A DNA stretch of 64,000 nt from Brevinema_A sp051647535 (GTDB taxonomy: Bacteria > Spirochaetota > Brevinematia > Brevinematales > Brevinemataceae): the NCBI GenBank assembly GCA_051647535.1, contig JBOFEA010000025.1, forward strand, positions 1 to 64,000, read 5' to 3'. This document shows, one piece after another, positions 1-9,364 of the stretch. A program made the translations under genes and the position numbers. Each line of letters opens with the position of its first letter. Position 1 is the stretch's first letter. Below the pieces are notes generated by a model. It ran no database searches. It saw only the letters and a program-made list of their open reading frames with translations, and was not told the DNA's origin.

Positions 1-796
1 ATCAGCGATAACCTTGACGCCCTTTCTCTTGATTCTGACGAGGCTGAACAGCATATCGATGCTGATCTTAAATATTCTATTAATATCAGCGATAACCTTG
101 ACGCCCTTTCTCTTGATTCCGACGAGGCTGAACAGCATATCGATGCTGATCTTAAATATTCTATTAATATCAGCGATAACCTTGACGCCCTTTCTCTTGA
201 TTCCGACGAGGCTGAACAACACATCGATGATGATATTAAATATTCTATTAATATCAGCGATAACTTTGACTCTCTTTCTTCTGATTCCGACGAGGCTGAA
301 CAACATACCGATGATAATCTTAAACATTCTATTAATATCAGCAGTATTCTTGATTCCTTTTCTCTTGATTCCGACGAAGCTAAACAACATATCGATGCTG
401 ATCTTAAACATTCTATTAATATCAGCGATAACTTTGACTCTCTTTCTTCTGATTCCGACGAAGCTAAACAACATACCGATGCTGATCTTAAACATTCTAT
501 TAATATCAGCGATAACTTTGACTCTCTTTCTTCTGATTCCGACGAAGCTAAACAACATACCGATGATAATCTTAAACATTCTATTAATATCAGCGACAAC
601 CTTGACGCCTTTTCTCTTGATTCTGACGAGGCTGAACAACATACCGATGATGATCTTAAACATTCTATTAATATCAGCGATAACTTTGACTTTCTTTCTT
701 CTGATTCCGACGAAGCTAAACAACATACCGATGATGATCTTAAACATTCTATTAATATCAGCGATAACTTTGACTTTCTTTCTTCTGATTCCGATA
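1..796 (+). repeat. 84-bp tandem repeat, about 9.5 copies
   Basis: Units start at 1, 85, 169, 253, 337, 421, 505, 589, 673 and 757; the last is cut at about 796. The period is exactly 84 bp (28 codons). Units 1 and 2 encode identical peptides, and later units differ by a few substitutions (Leu/Phe at position 5, Glu/Lys at 15, Asp/Asn/Ala at 21-22). The array continues upstream of the window. Confidence 0.95.
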
Positions 797-1182
797 CTTC
801 TTTTGATCCTCTCAACCAATCATCAATACAGGATATTAGTTTAAAAGATATAGAAGAAAAAATTGTGAAATCTATAGAATTTCCTACTCAAAATCCTTCA
901 GAAGATACTCAGAATAATAATATTGAAAATATTATAAATCATTTAGAATCATTAGTATCAACTAATAGAAGCTTTAAAACAGAAAGTATATTAACAGAAT
1001 TAAATTCTCAAATTCCAACCAGTTCTAATAATATTACTTCATTATCAAAAGAAAAAATCAGATATATTATGCAGGAATTAGATGCTCTATTTGAATACCT
1101 TCCTGATGAAAAAATAGAAGAATTAGCAAAAAAAGAATTTTATAATTATTATACACAATTTCTTGATGATTTGGATATTTAA
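1..1182 (+). CDS. 3' part of a gene for an acidic 28-residue tandem-repeat protein (5' end outside window)
   Basis: Frame 1 is open from the first base to the TAA at 1180-1182 (393 codons), so this is the C-terminal part of a longer protein. Residues 1 to about 265 are nine full 28-residue repeats plus a partial tenth (consensus starts ISDNLDALSLDSDEAEQ), very acidic and Ser/Asp-rich. A non-repetitive, mainly helical tail of about 125 residues follows and ends in a segment with LPDEKIEELAKKEF. Frame +2 is also open across the repeats because 84 is a multiple of 3, but only frame 1 continues into the unique tail, and it gives soluble acidic protein instead of Leu/Ile/Thr-rich sequence. I do not recognise the family. 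The LPDEKIEEL-type ending recalls C-termini I associate with spirochaete proteins, from memory only. Confidence 0.8.
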   Translation: MSDNLDALSLDSDEAEQHIDADLKYSINISDNLDALSLDSDEAEQHIDADLKYSINISDNLDALSLDSDEAEQHIDDDIKYSINISDNFDSLSSDSDEAEQHTDDNLKHSINISSILDSFSLDSDEAKQHIDADLKHSINISDNFDSLSSDSDEAKQHTDADLKHSINISDNFDSLSSDSDEAKQHTDDNLKHSINISDNLDAFSLDSDEAEQHTDDDLKHSINISDNFDFLSSDSDEAKQHTDDDLKHSINISDNFDFLSSDSDTSFDPLNQSSIQDISLKDIEEKIVKSIEFPTQNPSEDTQNNNIENIINHLESLVSTNRSFKTESILTELNSQIPTSSNNITSLSKEKIRYIMQELDALFEYLPDEKIEELAKKEFYNYYTQFLDDLDI

Positions 1183-1183
1183 G

Positions 1184-1339
1184 ATGGGATTAAAACAAAA
1201 ATTACCTATTGCTTATAAAAATTACTTGGAAAAAAATGCAACACTATTAACTCAAATGAGTATAGGGAAAGGTTTAAAATACAAATTAAAAACAATACAT
1301 AATTATCTTATTTTAAATAAGACAGCAATTAATAAATAA
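1184..1339 (+). CDS. Possible small basic protein, 51 aa
   Basis: An ATG one base after the stop of the repeat-protein gene opens a 51-codon frame (MGLKQKLPIAYKNY...) ending at TAA 1337-1339. It is Lys-rich and has no motif I recognise. There is no good Shine-Dalgarno sequence, so translation would depend on coupling to the upstream gene. It could equally be chance in AT-rich DNA. Confidence 0.3.
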   Translation: MGLKQKLPIAYKNYLEKNATLLTQMSIGKGLKYKLKTIHNYLILNKTAINK

Positions 1340-1436
1340 TATCCTAATTACTAAAAATACATAGATTTTTTCATATTAACATATCAAATGCATATTAACG
1401 AAAATCTTCATTATAAAAGAAACAAGGATAAAAAAA

Positions 1437-2708
1437 ATGCCTGTAAATATCATAGTAGGAACCCAATGGGGAGATGAAGGAAAGGGAAAAGTTATTGACA
1501 GTTTAGCTGCAAATATGGATTATATCATCCGATTTGGTGGCGGTAACAATGCAGGACATACAGTAAATGTTGATGGTCAACAATTTATTCTTCATCTTCT
1601 TCCTTCAGGTGTTCTTCATAAACAAAGCAAATGTTTACTTAGTGCAGGTGTAGTATTTGATCCTTTTGTGTTTTTGGAAGAAATCCAACAATTAGAAAAG
1701 CAAAATTTCAGTACTGATCATATTTTTATCAGTTCGAGAGCTCATATGATTATGCCCTATCACATTCTTCTTGATCAATATTGGGAAAATCTCAAAGGCA
1801 AAGATAAAATCGGAACAACAAAAAGAGGGATAGGTCCTTGCTACAGCGACAAATTCGAAAGAATCGGATTAAGAGTTGGAGATTTATCCAATACAGAATC
1901 TTTTGCTCAAAAATTAAAGAATACTTTAAATATAAAAAATAAAATATTAAAAAACATTTTCAATTGCGAAGAATTAGCGTTCGACAAGATATATAATGAT
2001 TACATAGAGATATATCAAATACTTAAACCTCGAATCATTAATACTGAGGAAGAAATTCAATTTGCACTTGCAGAAAAAAAGAAAATACTCTTAGAAGGTG
2101 CTCAAGCGGCAATGCTTGACATTGATTACGGACATTATCCTTACGTGACATCATCTTCCCCAACTGCAGGCGGAGCTTGTACAGGTACCGGAATATCACC
2201 AAAACATATTGATAATATTATTGGAGTATGTAAAGCTTATTCAACACGAGTTGGTGAAGGGCCTTTCGTAACCGAACTGACAAATGAAGTAGGTGATTAT
2301 CTTCGTAAAACAGGCGGCGAATACGGTGCAACAACACAAAGACCAAGACGATGTGGATGGTTAGATATTGTTGCTGTTAAGCATGCTGTAAAAATTAATG
2401 GTCTTACAAGTATTGCCTTAACAAAATTAGATATTTTAAGCGATTTGGATGAAATTCCAATATGTGTATCTTATACACTTGATAATAAGCAAATTAATTA
2501 TATTCCTGCATCCATTGAACAAAATTACCAAGCTAAACCCAATTATGAAATTTTTCCGGGATGGAAAACAGATATTTCGTTATGTAGAACATTTGAAGAA
2601 TTACCGGAAAACACACAAAAATATATCCTTAAAATAGAAGAATTAACAGGCTGCCGAGTTTCTTTTGTATCAACAGGAATGGAACGTTCACAATATATTT
2701 TACGCTAA
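1437..2708 (+). CDS. purA: Adenylosuccinate synthetase
   Basis: PurA joins IMP and aspartate using GTP to form adenylosuccinate, the first committed step from IMP to AMP in the cytoplasm. The 423 residues match the family length. The N-terminal GTP-binding signature GDEGKGKVID, the GGGNNAGHTV loop, GTTKRGIGP, LEGAQAAMLDIDYG-type and TRVGEGPF motifs, and RPRRCGWLD near residue 300 are all visible. AAGGA at 1424-1428 supports the ATG. purB follows after 27 bases, so the two steps that turn IMP into AMP are encoded together. Confidence 0.97.
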   Translation: MPVNIIVGTQWGDEGKGKVIDSLAANMDYIIRFGGGNNAGHTVNVDGQQFILHLLPSGVLHKQSKCLLSAGVVFDPFVFLEEIQQLEKQNFSTDHIFISSRAHMIMPYHILLDQYWENLKGKDKIGTTKRGIGPCYSDKFERIGLRVGDLSNTESFAQKLKNTLNIKNKILKNIFNCEELAFDKIYNDYIEIYQILKPRIINTEEEIQFALAEKKKILLEGAQAAMLDIDYGHYPYVTSSSPTAGGACTGTGISPKHIDNIIGVCKAYSTRVGEGPFVTELTNEVGDYLRKTGGEYGATTQRPRRCGWLDIVAVKHAVKINGLTSIALTKLDILSDLDEIPICVSYTLDNKQINYIPASIEQNYQAKPNYEIFPGWKTDISLCRTFEELPENTQKYILKIEELTGCRVSFVSTGMERSQYILR

Positions 2709-2735
2709 GGTAGTATTTTAAAGGAAAAACCATAG

Positions 2736-4145
2736 ATGACATCAGAATTTTACAATGCTCCATGGGCTGAAAGATATAGTTCGCAAAATATGCTTACGAT
2801 ATTTTCAAATAATAATAAATACAGTATATGGCGAAAACTATGGACTATTCTTGCAGAAGCACAATACGAAATAGGATTACCGATAACGCCAGACCAAATA
2901 AACGAATTAAAACAAAATCAAACCCCTATTGATTATGAAACTGTACGGATCTACGAAAAAGAACTACAACATGACGTCATGGCTCATATTAAAGCCTACG
3001 GTGATGTTGCTCCGAATGCCCGAGGAATTATCCATTTAGGTGCGACTTCAGCATTTGTGACAGATAACACAGATATTATACAAATAAAAGAAGGTTTGGA
3101 AATTATTAGAATAGGATTACTTCGTACTATTAACGAGTTATCCATTTTTGCTCTTAAATACAAAGAACTTCCAACATTAGGATTTACACATTTTCAACCG
3201 GCTCAATTAACAACTGTAGGAAAACGAGCAACATTATGGATTCAGAGTTTTCTGAACGATTTAAAGAATTTAGAGTATGCTTTAGACAATCTTCAAATTA
3301 GAGGAATAAAGGGAGCTGTAGGCACAGGCAGCGGATTTTGTAATTTATTGAACAAGGATTATACAAAATTTACCAAATTAGACAATTTGATTACACAAAA
3401 ATTAGGATTCAAAAAAAGTATTACTGTCAGTGGTCAAACATATGACAGAAAAATTGATTCTCAAATTGCCGACTTGCTGGCTCAAATTGCTCAATCCGCT
3501 CACAAATTCACAAATGATATACGACTTCTGCAGCATATGAAAGAAATTGAAGAACCATTTCGCGAACATCAAGTTGGTTCAAGTGCTATGGCCTATAAGA
3601 GAAACCCTATTCTGTCTGAACGTGTAGCCGCGTTATCAAAATTTATTATTTCGCTCTGCACATCTCCGATGCTTGTATCATCAACACAATGGTTAGAAAG
3701 AACTCTCGATGATTCAGCTAACAAAAGAGCTGTAATTCCTCAACTATTTCTTGCAACAGATGCAGTTCTTATTCTATGTGAAAAAATTTCTGGAGGATTG
3801 AAGGTCTTTCCTAAAATGATAGTAAAGCATATTTCTGAAGAATTACCTTTTATTGCAACAGAGGCTCTGTTAATGGAAGGAGTAAAAAAAGGCAAAGACA
3901 GACAAAAACTTCATGAAATATTAAGACAACACTCAATGTCTGCAACCCAAAGAATCAAAGAAGAAGGATTGGACAATAATTTAATTCAACTATTAATTGA
4001 TGATCCTGAGTTTCCTTTGGACAAATACGAAGTAGAAAAAACACTTGATTCCAATAATTTTATAGGATTTGCCGTCGAACAAACCGATAATTTTCTAAAC
4101 AATGAAGTAGCTCCCATACTAAAAAAATATGATATTTATATTTAA
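2736..4145 (+). CDS. purB: Adenylosuccinate lyase
   Basis: PurB releases fumarate from adenylosuccinate to give AMP, and from SAICAR in the IMP pathway. It belongs to the fumarase/aspartase superfamily. The family signature appears as GSSAMAYKRNP (about residues 284-294), with HLGATSAFVTDN and THFQPAQ in the upstream helices. The 469-residue length is normal. AAAGGA precedes the ATG. It is almost certainly co-transcribed with purA. No other purine gene lies in the window, so the organism may rely on salvage to IMP (inference). Confidence 0.97.
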   Translation: MTSEFYNAPWAERYSSQNMLTIFSNNNKYSIWRKLWTILAEAQYEIGLPITPDQINELKQNQTPIDYETVRIYEKELQHDVMAHIKAYGDVAPNARGIIHLGATSAFVTDNTDIIQIKEGLEIIRIGLLRTINELSIFALKYKELPTLGFTHFQPAQLTTVGKRATLWIQSFLNDLKNLEYALDNLQIRGIKGAVGTGSGFCNLLNKDYTKFTKLDNLITQKLGFKKSITVSGQTYDRKIDSQIADLLAQIAQSAHKFTNDIRLLQHMKEIEEPFREHQVGSSAMAYKRNPILSERVAALSKFIISLCTSPMLVSSTQWLERTLDDSANKRAVIPQLFLATDAVLILCEKISGGLKVFPKMIVKHISEELPFIATEALLMEGVKKGKDRQKLHEILRQHSMSATQRIKEEGLDNNLIQLLIDDPEFPLDKYEVEKTLDSNNFIGFAVEQTDNFLNNEVAPILKKYDIYI

Positions 4146-4242
4146 TAAATATCTATACAATATTTCAGACATAATAAAAAAAAGAGTCTCTAATTTTAAT
4201 ATTGAGACAGAGAATTAATCAAAAAATTAATCCCTTATATGA

Positions 4243-4271
4243 TTGACATACTGTGCACACGGCATTATAAT
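4243..4271 (+). promoter_or_regulatory. Consensus promoter of the kelch-like lipoprotein gene
   Basis: TTGACA at 4243-4248, a 17-bp spacer and TATAAT at 4266-4271 match sigma70 consensus exactly. The TTG in the -35 box could be read as an in-frame start, but translation from a -35 element is not plausible; the real ATG is at 4297. Confidence 0.85.
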
Positions 4272-4296
4272 CATATATAATCAAAGGAAGGAACCT

Positions 4297-6627
4297 ATGA
4301 AAAGATTTATTCTTATATTAACGATACTATTACTCAATTCATGTTCTGTTATAAGAAATACAGCATCATATAATCCGAATTTTCTAGACCCTATCAATAA
4401 CAAATTATATGACAGAACCGATATTTCAATAGTATTTTTTGCAGCAGAAGAACGTGTCCTTATCAATACAAAAATAGACCAACAGGCAAACGGATGGTAT
4501 AGATTAGCAGAGCCGGAAAGCTTTGGAAATAACTATGCTGTTTACAAGCTAATCGGATGGGGAAATTATAATAATACATATTTAGGTATATCTATTCTGG
4601 ATAACGGAAATAAAATAACAGCATCCTTACAATCTTCCAAAGAATTAGCTAAAAATTCAATCATGCAAGTAAGTACTGCATCTGTAGAGTTAATTGAAAA
4701 TCCTATGCTTAGTCCTGCCATGTATATTTTAAGTTCTGTTAATACTTGGGCAAAAACATCACGTGCTGGAATTTTCAATCCAAAAAACACATTATATTAC
4801 AACTTTCAAGTATTAAATAATGATCCTTTAGAAAACTGGAATGGACTATTAAAATTAGAAGATCCTAATAATACGTTGAACAATATAAATACTGAAACCA
4901 CTTTCGAAACCAATATATCACATTCTAAGGCAATTTATCGTTTCAACAGTAAAAGTGAAATCGTTGTACTTGGAATTGCTATTGATTTAACCAGTCCTTT
5001 TCCTAAAGCCAACTTCATTACTAATACAGTAAGTGCAGCTAATTTGCAATTAGAAGTCGTAAATATGGCTCAACGATTAGACACTAATATTCATTGGGAA
5101 TATGGTATATTAGATGCAATTGATACTTCAGACGGTATTCTTCCCACATTAGGGAAAAATCAATGGAGCAAAATTATTAATTCTCAAGGACAATATAATC
5201 CACAAGATGCAGAAATATGGGATATTGATTCAGACGGTAATATTGCAACACTATATAGAACATCCATTGGAGCAGCTAATACTGACTGTTATATTCTAGA
5301 AAAAACAACAACTGCCGGTGTTTATCGTTTAATCAATAATTTAAACACACCTGCAAAATATCATTTGTACTATTTTGCTTTTAAGAAAGAAAACGAAAAT
5401 AATGCATCATTTGGAATTGCAAAAAGTATTGCTGAAGCACAAAAACAAATACAAAACAATATAGCTCAACAATTTAGAACTTATTCTCTAACAAAAGCAT
5501 TACCTTTGTTAATTGATGGTTCTAAAATCCAAACAAGAACTGCTGAATGGGGTTCTACTACAGCCGGTGGTTCTGTTGCAGGAAGATCAGGATTAGGAGC
5601 TATTGTTGCTAATAATGCTATATATTTTATTGGTGGATATACAACCCCTTTCAATCTTCCAAGTGTACAACCTCGTTATCCTACTGGTGCTTCAGAACTG
5701 CCAAATGTATTTAGAAATGTATTTACTTTAAATAATCTTGATGGAGATTTAAATACAGCTGTATTTAGAGATACAGGGGTATCCCTTGTTGATCCTGGTG
5801 TACCTGGTCCCAATGTACAGCAAGCTCAAACAACTTTAGTTTCACTTAACGGAAATAATACTATTTTTGTTTACGGTAGTGGAGCACTTCACGAAGAAAA
5901 TTTCTTCTATAATAATTTAGCAACATCTACAGGTTGGCAAGGTTATATTCAAGCTACACCGCCTGTACAGAATCGTTTTCATGCATCATTCTACAGCTTA
6001 GACGATAAAATATTTATTGCCGGTGGAACAATAAATAATGATACACCAACAACCATGGCTTCTCCTCCAAGCTTAGGTACATTTACTAATGATATTTGGT
6101 ATACTACCAGATCATCATCAGGTGCAACATGGCAAAAAATAACAGATCAAGCAGATTGGCCAGCTCGAACACAAGGTCGTATATTAGTCATTGAAAATAG
6201 ACTCATCTTAATAGGTGGCTATGAAAATAGAGGTGGAACGGTAACGCCGGTTAACGATGTTTGGGAAAGTAGAGATCAAGGAAAAACATGGAAACTAATT
6301 AATCCTGGAGGAAATGTAGGAACAACAACAAGCGCTGGAGCACCTCCAAAAGCAGATTCTGAAAATGCAGGTATGCTGGCCGGTGTTGCATATGGTTCAA
6401 TATTATTTATGGTAAATCCAGCAGATAGAGCTCTTTTCTACTCTACTGACGGTGGAACAAGTTGGTACAAATCGGCTACAGGATTTGGAACAACAACTCC
6501 TATTTACGGTGCTCAATTAGTAGCATATAATAACCACTTATATCTATTGGGCGGACAAACTTCATCTAACCCAAGTTCTGCAACAGTAGACACAGTAATA
6601 CGAAAAGTTCCAATTAAGTTTCAATAA
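4297..6627 (+). CDS. Lipoprotein with C-terminal kelch-like beta-propeller
   Basis: A 776-residue exported protein. The start is ATG 4297, behind AAGGAAGG and a consensus promoter. Residues 1-15 form a signal peptide ending in LLNSC, a spirochaete-tolerant lipobox, so Cys15 is probably lipidated. The first 420 or so residues have no motif I recognise. From about residue 430 there are four spaced kelch-type blade cores: IYFIGGY, IFIAGG, LILIGGY and LYLLGGQ, some followed by a VWES-RDQGKTW pattern as in Asp-box/kelch propellers. Such propellers usually bind proteins or glycans. The role is unknown; cell-surface or periplasmic location is inferred. Confidence 0.8.
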   Translation: MKRFILILTILLLNSCSVIRNTASYNPNFLDPINNKLYDRTDISIVFFAAEERVLINTKIDQQANGWYRLAEPESFGNNYAVYKLIGWGNYNNTYLGISILDNGNKITASLQSSKELAKNSIMQVSTASVELIENPMLSPAMYILSSVNTWAKTSRAGIFNPKNTLYYNFQVLNNDPLENWNGLLKLEDPNNTLNNINTETTFETNISHSKAIYRFNSKSEIVVLGIAIDLTSPFPKANFITNTVSAANLQLEVVNMAQRLDTNIHWEYGILDAIDTSDGILPTLGKNQWSKIINSQGQYNPQDAEIWDIDSDGNIATLYRTSIGAANTDCYILEKTTTAGVYRLINNLNTPAKYHLYYFAFKKENENNASFGIAKSIAEAQKQIQNNIAQQFRTYSLTKALPLLIDGSKIQTRTAEWGSTTAGGSVAGRSGLGAIVANNAIYFIGGYTTPFNLPSVQPRYPTGASELPNVFRNVFTLNNLDGDLNTAVFRDTGVSLVDPGVPGPNVQQAQTTLVSLNGNNTIFVYGSGALHEENFFYNNLATSTGWQGYIQATPPVQNRFHASFYSLDDKIFIAGGTINNDTPTTMASPPSLGTFTNDIWYTTRSSSGATWQKITDQADWPARTQGRILVIENRLILIGGYENRGGTVTPVNDVWESRDQGKTWKLINPGGNVGTTTSAGAPPKADSENAGMLAGVAYGSILFMVNPADRALFYSTDGGTSWYKSATGFGTTTPIYGAQLVAYNNHLYLLGGQTSSNPSSATVDTVIRKVPIKFQ

Positions 6628-6640
6628 TTAAATTTCAATA

Positions 6641-6672
6641 AAAAAAGCTCCTTTATAAAAGGAGCTTTTTTT
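6641..6672. terminator. Bidirectional terminator
   Basis: AAGCTCCTTT and AAAGGAGCTT form a strong stem, flanked by A-run and T-run, between two convergent genes. It can end transcription from both sides. Confidence 0.9.
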
Positions 6673-6685
6673 ATTACTCTTAATC

Positions 6686-7678
6686 TTATATTGATTTTGG
6701 TACTGGGAATTGATATTTACTGTGGAGACCTTCCATTGCATCTCGAGCAGCATTAAATGCGAGCATTAAAGAACCACCTTTACGACCTTGAGATAAATCT
6801 CCTATCATAAATAATTTTGGAATTCCTGTTTCATGAAAATTATTCAACTGTACATTATTATCATCATAATCAATACCACAGTTTGACATAAACATAGAAG
6901 GTGAAGCACCTCCTAATGCGTACACAATACGATCAACATCAAGTATATTGCCTTCTACGAAATTTACATGAATTTTTCCCTCGTGTTCTTCTATTGAAGC
7001 AATATTTGTTGCAAGCATAACAGACAAATTACCATTTGTTTCACATTCATGCAGTCGATCTTTATTTAATTGATTCATTCGGAAAAAGTTATCCTGACGA
7101 TAAGACAACGACACCTTATTTCCAAGTTGTACCAAAGCTTGAGCATATTCAGATGCAGAATCGCCTCCGCCAACAACCAAAACATGAAGATTACTTAAAT
7201 TATTTTTTTGAAAACCAGAAATATCAAAGGAAACATTAGGCAAAAGTTTTGCAGGAATAGGATATTCAGGACGCCTAGGCTTTGCAAAAACACCACTAGC
7301 AAGAACAACATACTCAGCTTGAAACTCACCTTTAGAAGTATCCAAAATAAAATGATCATCTTGTTTTTTTACTTTTTGTACTTCCGTATTAAAAAGTATT
7401 GTACATTTTGTCTTTTCTAAAACATTGTTCATCATTGTGAAGTATGCATCCAACCCAATAATACCGGAAAATCCAACAACGCCTTTAATTTCAGTTTGAA
7501 TATTTTTATATACGGAATTAATATCCTTACCGACAGGATAAAACTGTCTGATAGATGCATTGTCATGCTGCGATTTTTCACAAATCAAAATCTGATCAGC
7601 AGAAATACCTGACTCTACCAACTCTGCCGCCATGGCAATTCCGGCAGGACCGGCACCAATTACTGCAACTTTATACAT
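6686..7678 (-). CDS. Thioredoxin-reductase-like FAD/NAD(P)H oxidoreductase without redox CxxC
   Basis: A 330-residue two-dinucleotide-fold flavoprotein. GAGPAGIAMAAEL at residues 8-20 binds FAD, VVGGGDSASEYAQAL near 170 binds NAD(P)H, and FMIGDLSQGRKGGSLMLAF near the C-terminus closes the FAD site. The CxxC of true thioredoxin reductases is absent: the stretch before the NAD(P) domain holds no Cys pair. That layout fits YpdA/bacillithiol-disulfide-reductase-like or FqrB (flavodoxin-quinone reductase)-like enzymes, and the IRQFYP motif near residue 45 resembles the latter. The electron acceptor is therefore uncertain. GAGGT precedes the start. It is monocistronic with its own promoter. Confidence 0.8.
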   Translation of the reverse strand: MYKVAVIGAGPAGIAMAAELVESGISADQILICEKSQHDNASIRQFYPVGKDINSVYKNIQTEIKGVVGFSGIIGLDAYFTMMNNVLEKTKCTILFNTEVQKVKKQDDHFILDTSKGEFQAEYVVLASGVFAKPRRPEYPIPAKLLPNVSFDISGFQKNNLSNLHVLVVGGGDSASEYAQALVQLGNKVSLSYRQDNFFRMNQLNKDRLHECETNGNLSVMLATNIASIEEHEGKIHVNFVEGNILDVDRIVYALGGASPSMFMSNCGIDYDDNNVQLNNFHETGIPKLFMIGDLSQGRKGGSLMLAFNAARDAMEGLHSKYQFPVPKSI

Positions 7679-7710
7679 AATACAACCTCATAAAAAATAA
7701 TATATCTTAT

Positions 7711-7739
7711 ATTTTAACAAAATTTTATATATTATTCAA
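7711..7739 (-). promoter_or_regulatory. Promoter of the flavoprotein gene
   Basis: Read on the minus strand: TTGAAT (7734-7739), 17 bp, TAAAAT (7711-7716), 33 bases before the start codon. Confidence 0.55.
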
Positions 7740-7884
7740 GAATTTAACATACTTTCAATCTATCTAATATAATGATACAGTAATATTCTACTTATACTTC
7801 AAAAAATTATAAAAATATATTTTACAAATAACCACATCTTATTAAGATTTGTTCAAACTATTGATAAGATAACTACAAATCCCT

Positions 7885-7926
7885 AAAAAAAGAACAATTT
7901 TTAAGATAAAAATTGTTCTTTTTTTT
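7885..7926 (-). terminator. Terminator after the ankyrin/coiled-coil gene
   Basis: AAGAACAATTTTT and AAAAATTGTTCTT form a 13-bp stem with A/T runs on both sides. It lies 39 bases beyond the minus-strand stop at 7965. Confidence 0.85.
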
Positions 7927-7964
7927 ATATTATCAGAAAATTTACTTAGTTATATAATTTTCCA

Positions 7965-9245
7965 TTAATAAGCATATTCCTCTTCTTCTTGAGCATTTAG
8001 ATCTTCTTCAGACAGCCCTTCGGTCACTTCAGTTACTGCAGGTACTTCATCATCAGCATATTCATCTTCTTCTTGAGTAGAAGCATTTGGATCTACAGGA
8101 TCAGGAAAATTCAAATTAGTTAAATTAGGAGGAAGAGTTCCACCAAACATAGGAATAAAATTAGTATTAGTAGCATTAGTATTAGTAGATTGAATCAAAT
8201 TTGTTAAATTTGTTAATTGGGAAGGAAGTTTTCCCAAATCTAAATTCAAAGGATCAGCAGGAACAGGAATTTGATTGATAATATCAACAGAAACTGAAGG
8301 TGCATTAGATTCCAAAAAATATAATTCAGAAGCAGATTTACACTGCCCGCCTTGAGGAAGAGGAGTTTTCTGATAACCGGAAGGAACCGAATTAGGAACA
8401 GCAGTAGTATCTGGACGATAGCTTCTAGGATCGTACTGAATACCCTGACGCAAAAATTCATCAGCTAAATTATCAATAGCAACCTCTGTAGCCTGTTTAG
8501 CAGATAAAGCAGCATTTTGAGCTTCATAAGCACGAAGTTGGGCTTCTGTATTAGCACTTTGTTCTCGCAATAAACGTTCTGCAGCACCACGAGCTAGTTT
8601 TTCGGCTTTAAAGCTTTGTTCAGTATTCATTTTTTCCTGCATCATTTGATTTAATCTTTCTTTAGCAATTTGGTCAACTTGTATTTGCTGATCCTTCAAA
8701 CGCAGGGCTTCACGATTCCATTTTTCAGCTTCCTGTTTCCAATAATTAGCTTCTTTTGTCCATTCTTCAGCCTGACGTCGTAATTTTTCAGCTTCAGCTC
8801 TTGATTTTGCAGCTTTAATTAAATCAGAATTCACACGTTTGGTTTCTTCTTGAGTTTTTAATTGGTCAACCCGTACTGAACGCATTTTTATAAAAAGAAA
8901 ATCAACAATCTTCTGCTCGCCAGCACGTGCCGCAAGTGCCATAGGGGTCATGTTCTGCTTATTCAAACGATAAACATCCGCACCTTTTTTAACCAAGAAT
9001 TCCACAGCCGGATACTTTCCCGCCGCAGCTGCATAATGCAAAGGTGTAAACCCGTCTTGATCTTGAAGATTAATATCATATCCCTTATCTAAAATAACTT
9101 TTATCATTTCCACATATCCCTGAGCGGCCGCCCAATGAAGAGGAGATTGAGTTGAAACAGCGTCCGAAGCATTGGTGACATAAGTTTGGGTATAATTAAA
9201 TATAGGTAATCCGAATAAAATTAATAATAATAAGATTTTTTTCAC
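7965..9245 (-). CDS. Exported ankyrin-repeat protein with central coiled coil
   Basis: 426 residues, with a GTG start at 9245 behind GAGGATC. A signal peptide covers about residues 1-20. Three ankyrin repeats follow at about 34-130 (SPLHWAAAQGYVEMI, TPLHYAAAAGKYPAV, TPMALAARAGEQKIV), then a charged coiled coil of about 130 residues (135-265) rich in EAEKLRRQAEEW-type heptads, a Pro/Asn/Thr linker, and a very acidic C-terminus. Ankyrin repeats bind proteins; a periplasmic scaffold is my inference. The next gene upstream is also ankyrin-type, and each has its own promoter. No enzyme domain is visible. Confidence 0.8.
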   Translation of the reverse strand: MKKILLLLILFGLPIFNYTQTYVTNASDAVSTQSPLHWAAAQGYVEMIKVILDKGYDINLQDQDGFTPLHYAAAAGKYPAVEFLVKKGADVYRLNKQNMTPMALAARAGEQKIVDFLFIKMRSVRVDQLKTQEETKRVNSDLIKAAKSRAEAEKLRRQAEEWTKEANYWKQEAEKWNREALRLKDQQIQVDQIAKERLNQMMQEKMNTEQSFKAEKLARGAAERLLREQSANTEAQLRAYEAQNAALSAKQATEVAIDNLADEFLRQGIQYDPRSYRPDTTAVPNSVPSGYQKTPLPQGGQCKSASELYFLESNAPSVSVDIINQIPVPADPLNLDLGKLPSQLTNLTNLIQSTNTNATNTNFIPMFGGTLPPNLTNLNFPDPVDPNASTQEEDEYADDEVPAVTEVTEGLSEEDLNAQEEEEYAY

Positions 9246-9303
9246 GATTAGATCCTCATCTGCTTAATTTTCGAATAAAACAATAACAAAAATAAAGAAT
9301 TTT

Positions 9304-9333
9304 ATAATAGTATCGGCAGAAATATAAAAACAA
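9304..9333 (-). promoter_or_regulatory. Possible promoter of the ankyrin/coiled-coil gene
   Basis: Minus strand: TTGTTT (9328-9333), 18 bp, TATTAT (9304-9309). Moderate match. Confidence 0.4.
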
Positions 9334-9364
9334 TTACAGCCGATATAAGAAATATTTTATCATA

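Noticed and set aside
1..796. CRISPR array
   Set aside because: The repeat has no spacers: unit follows unit directly, and it codes for protein.
14..844. Plus-strand ORF in frame 2 over the repeat array, Leu/Ile/Thr-rich
   Set aside because: It exists only because the 84-bp period keeps frame; it stops at the array end. Frame 1 runs through into unique coding sequence.
4175..4215. Terminator after purB
   Set aside because: Only a weak GTCTC/GAGAC stem with a 13-base loop and no T-run; not supported as a terminator.
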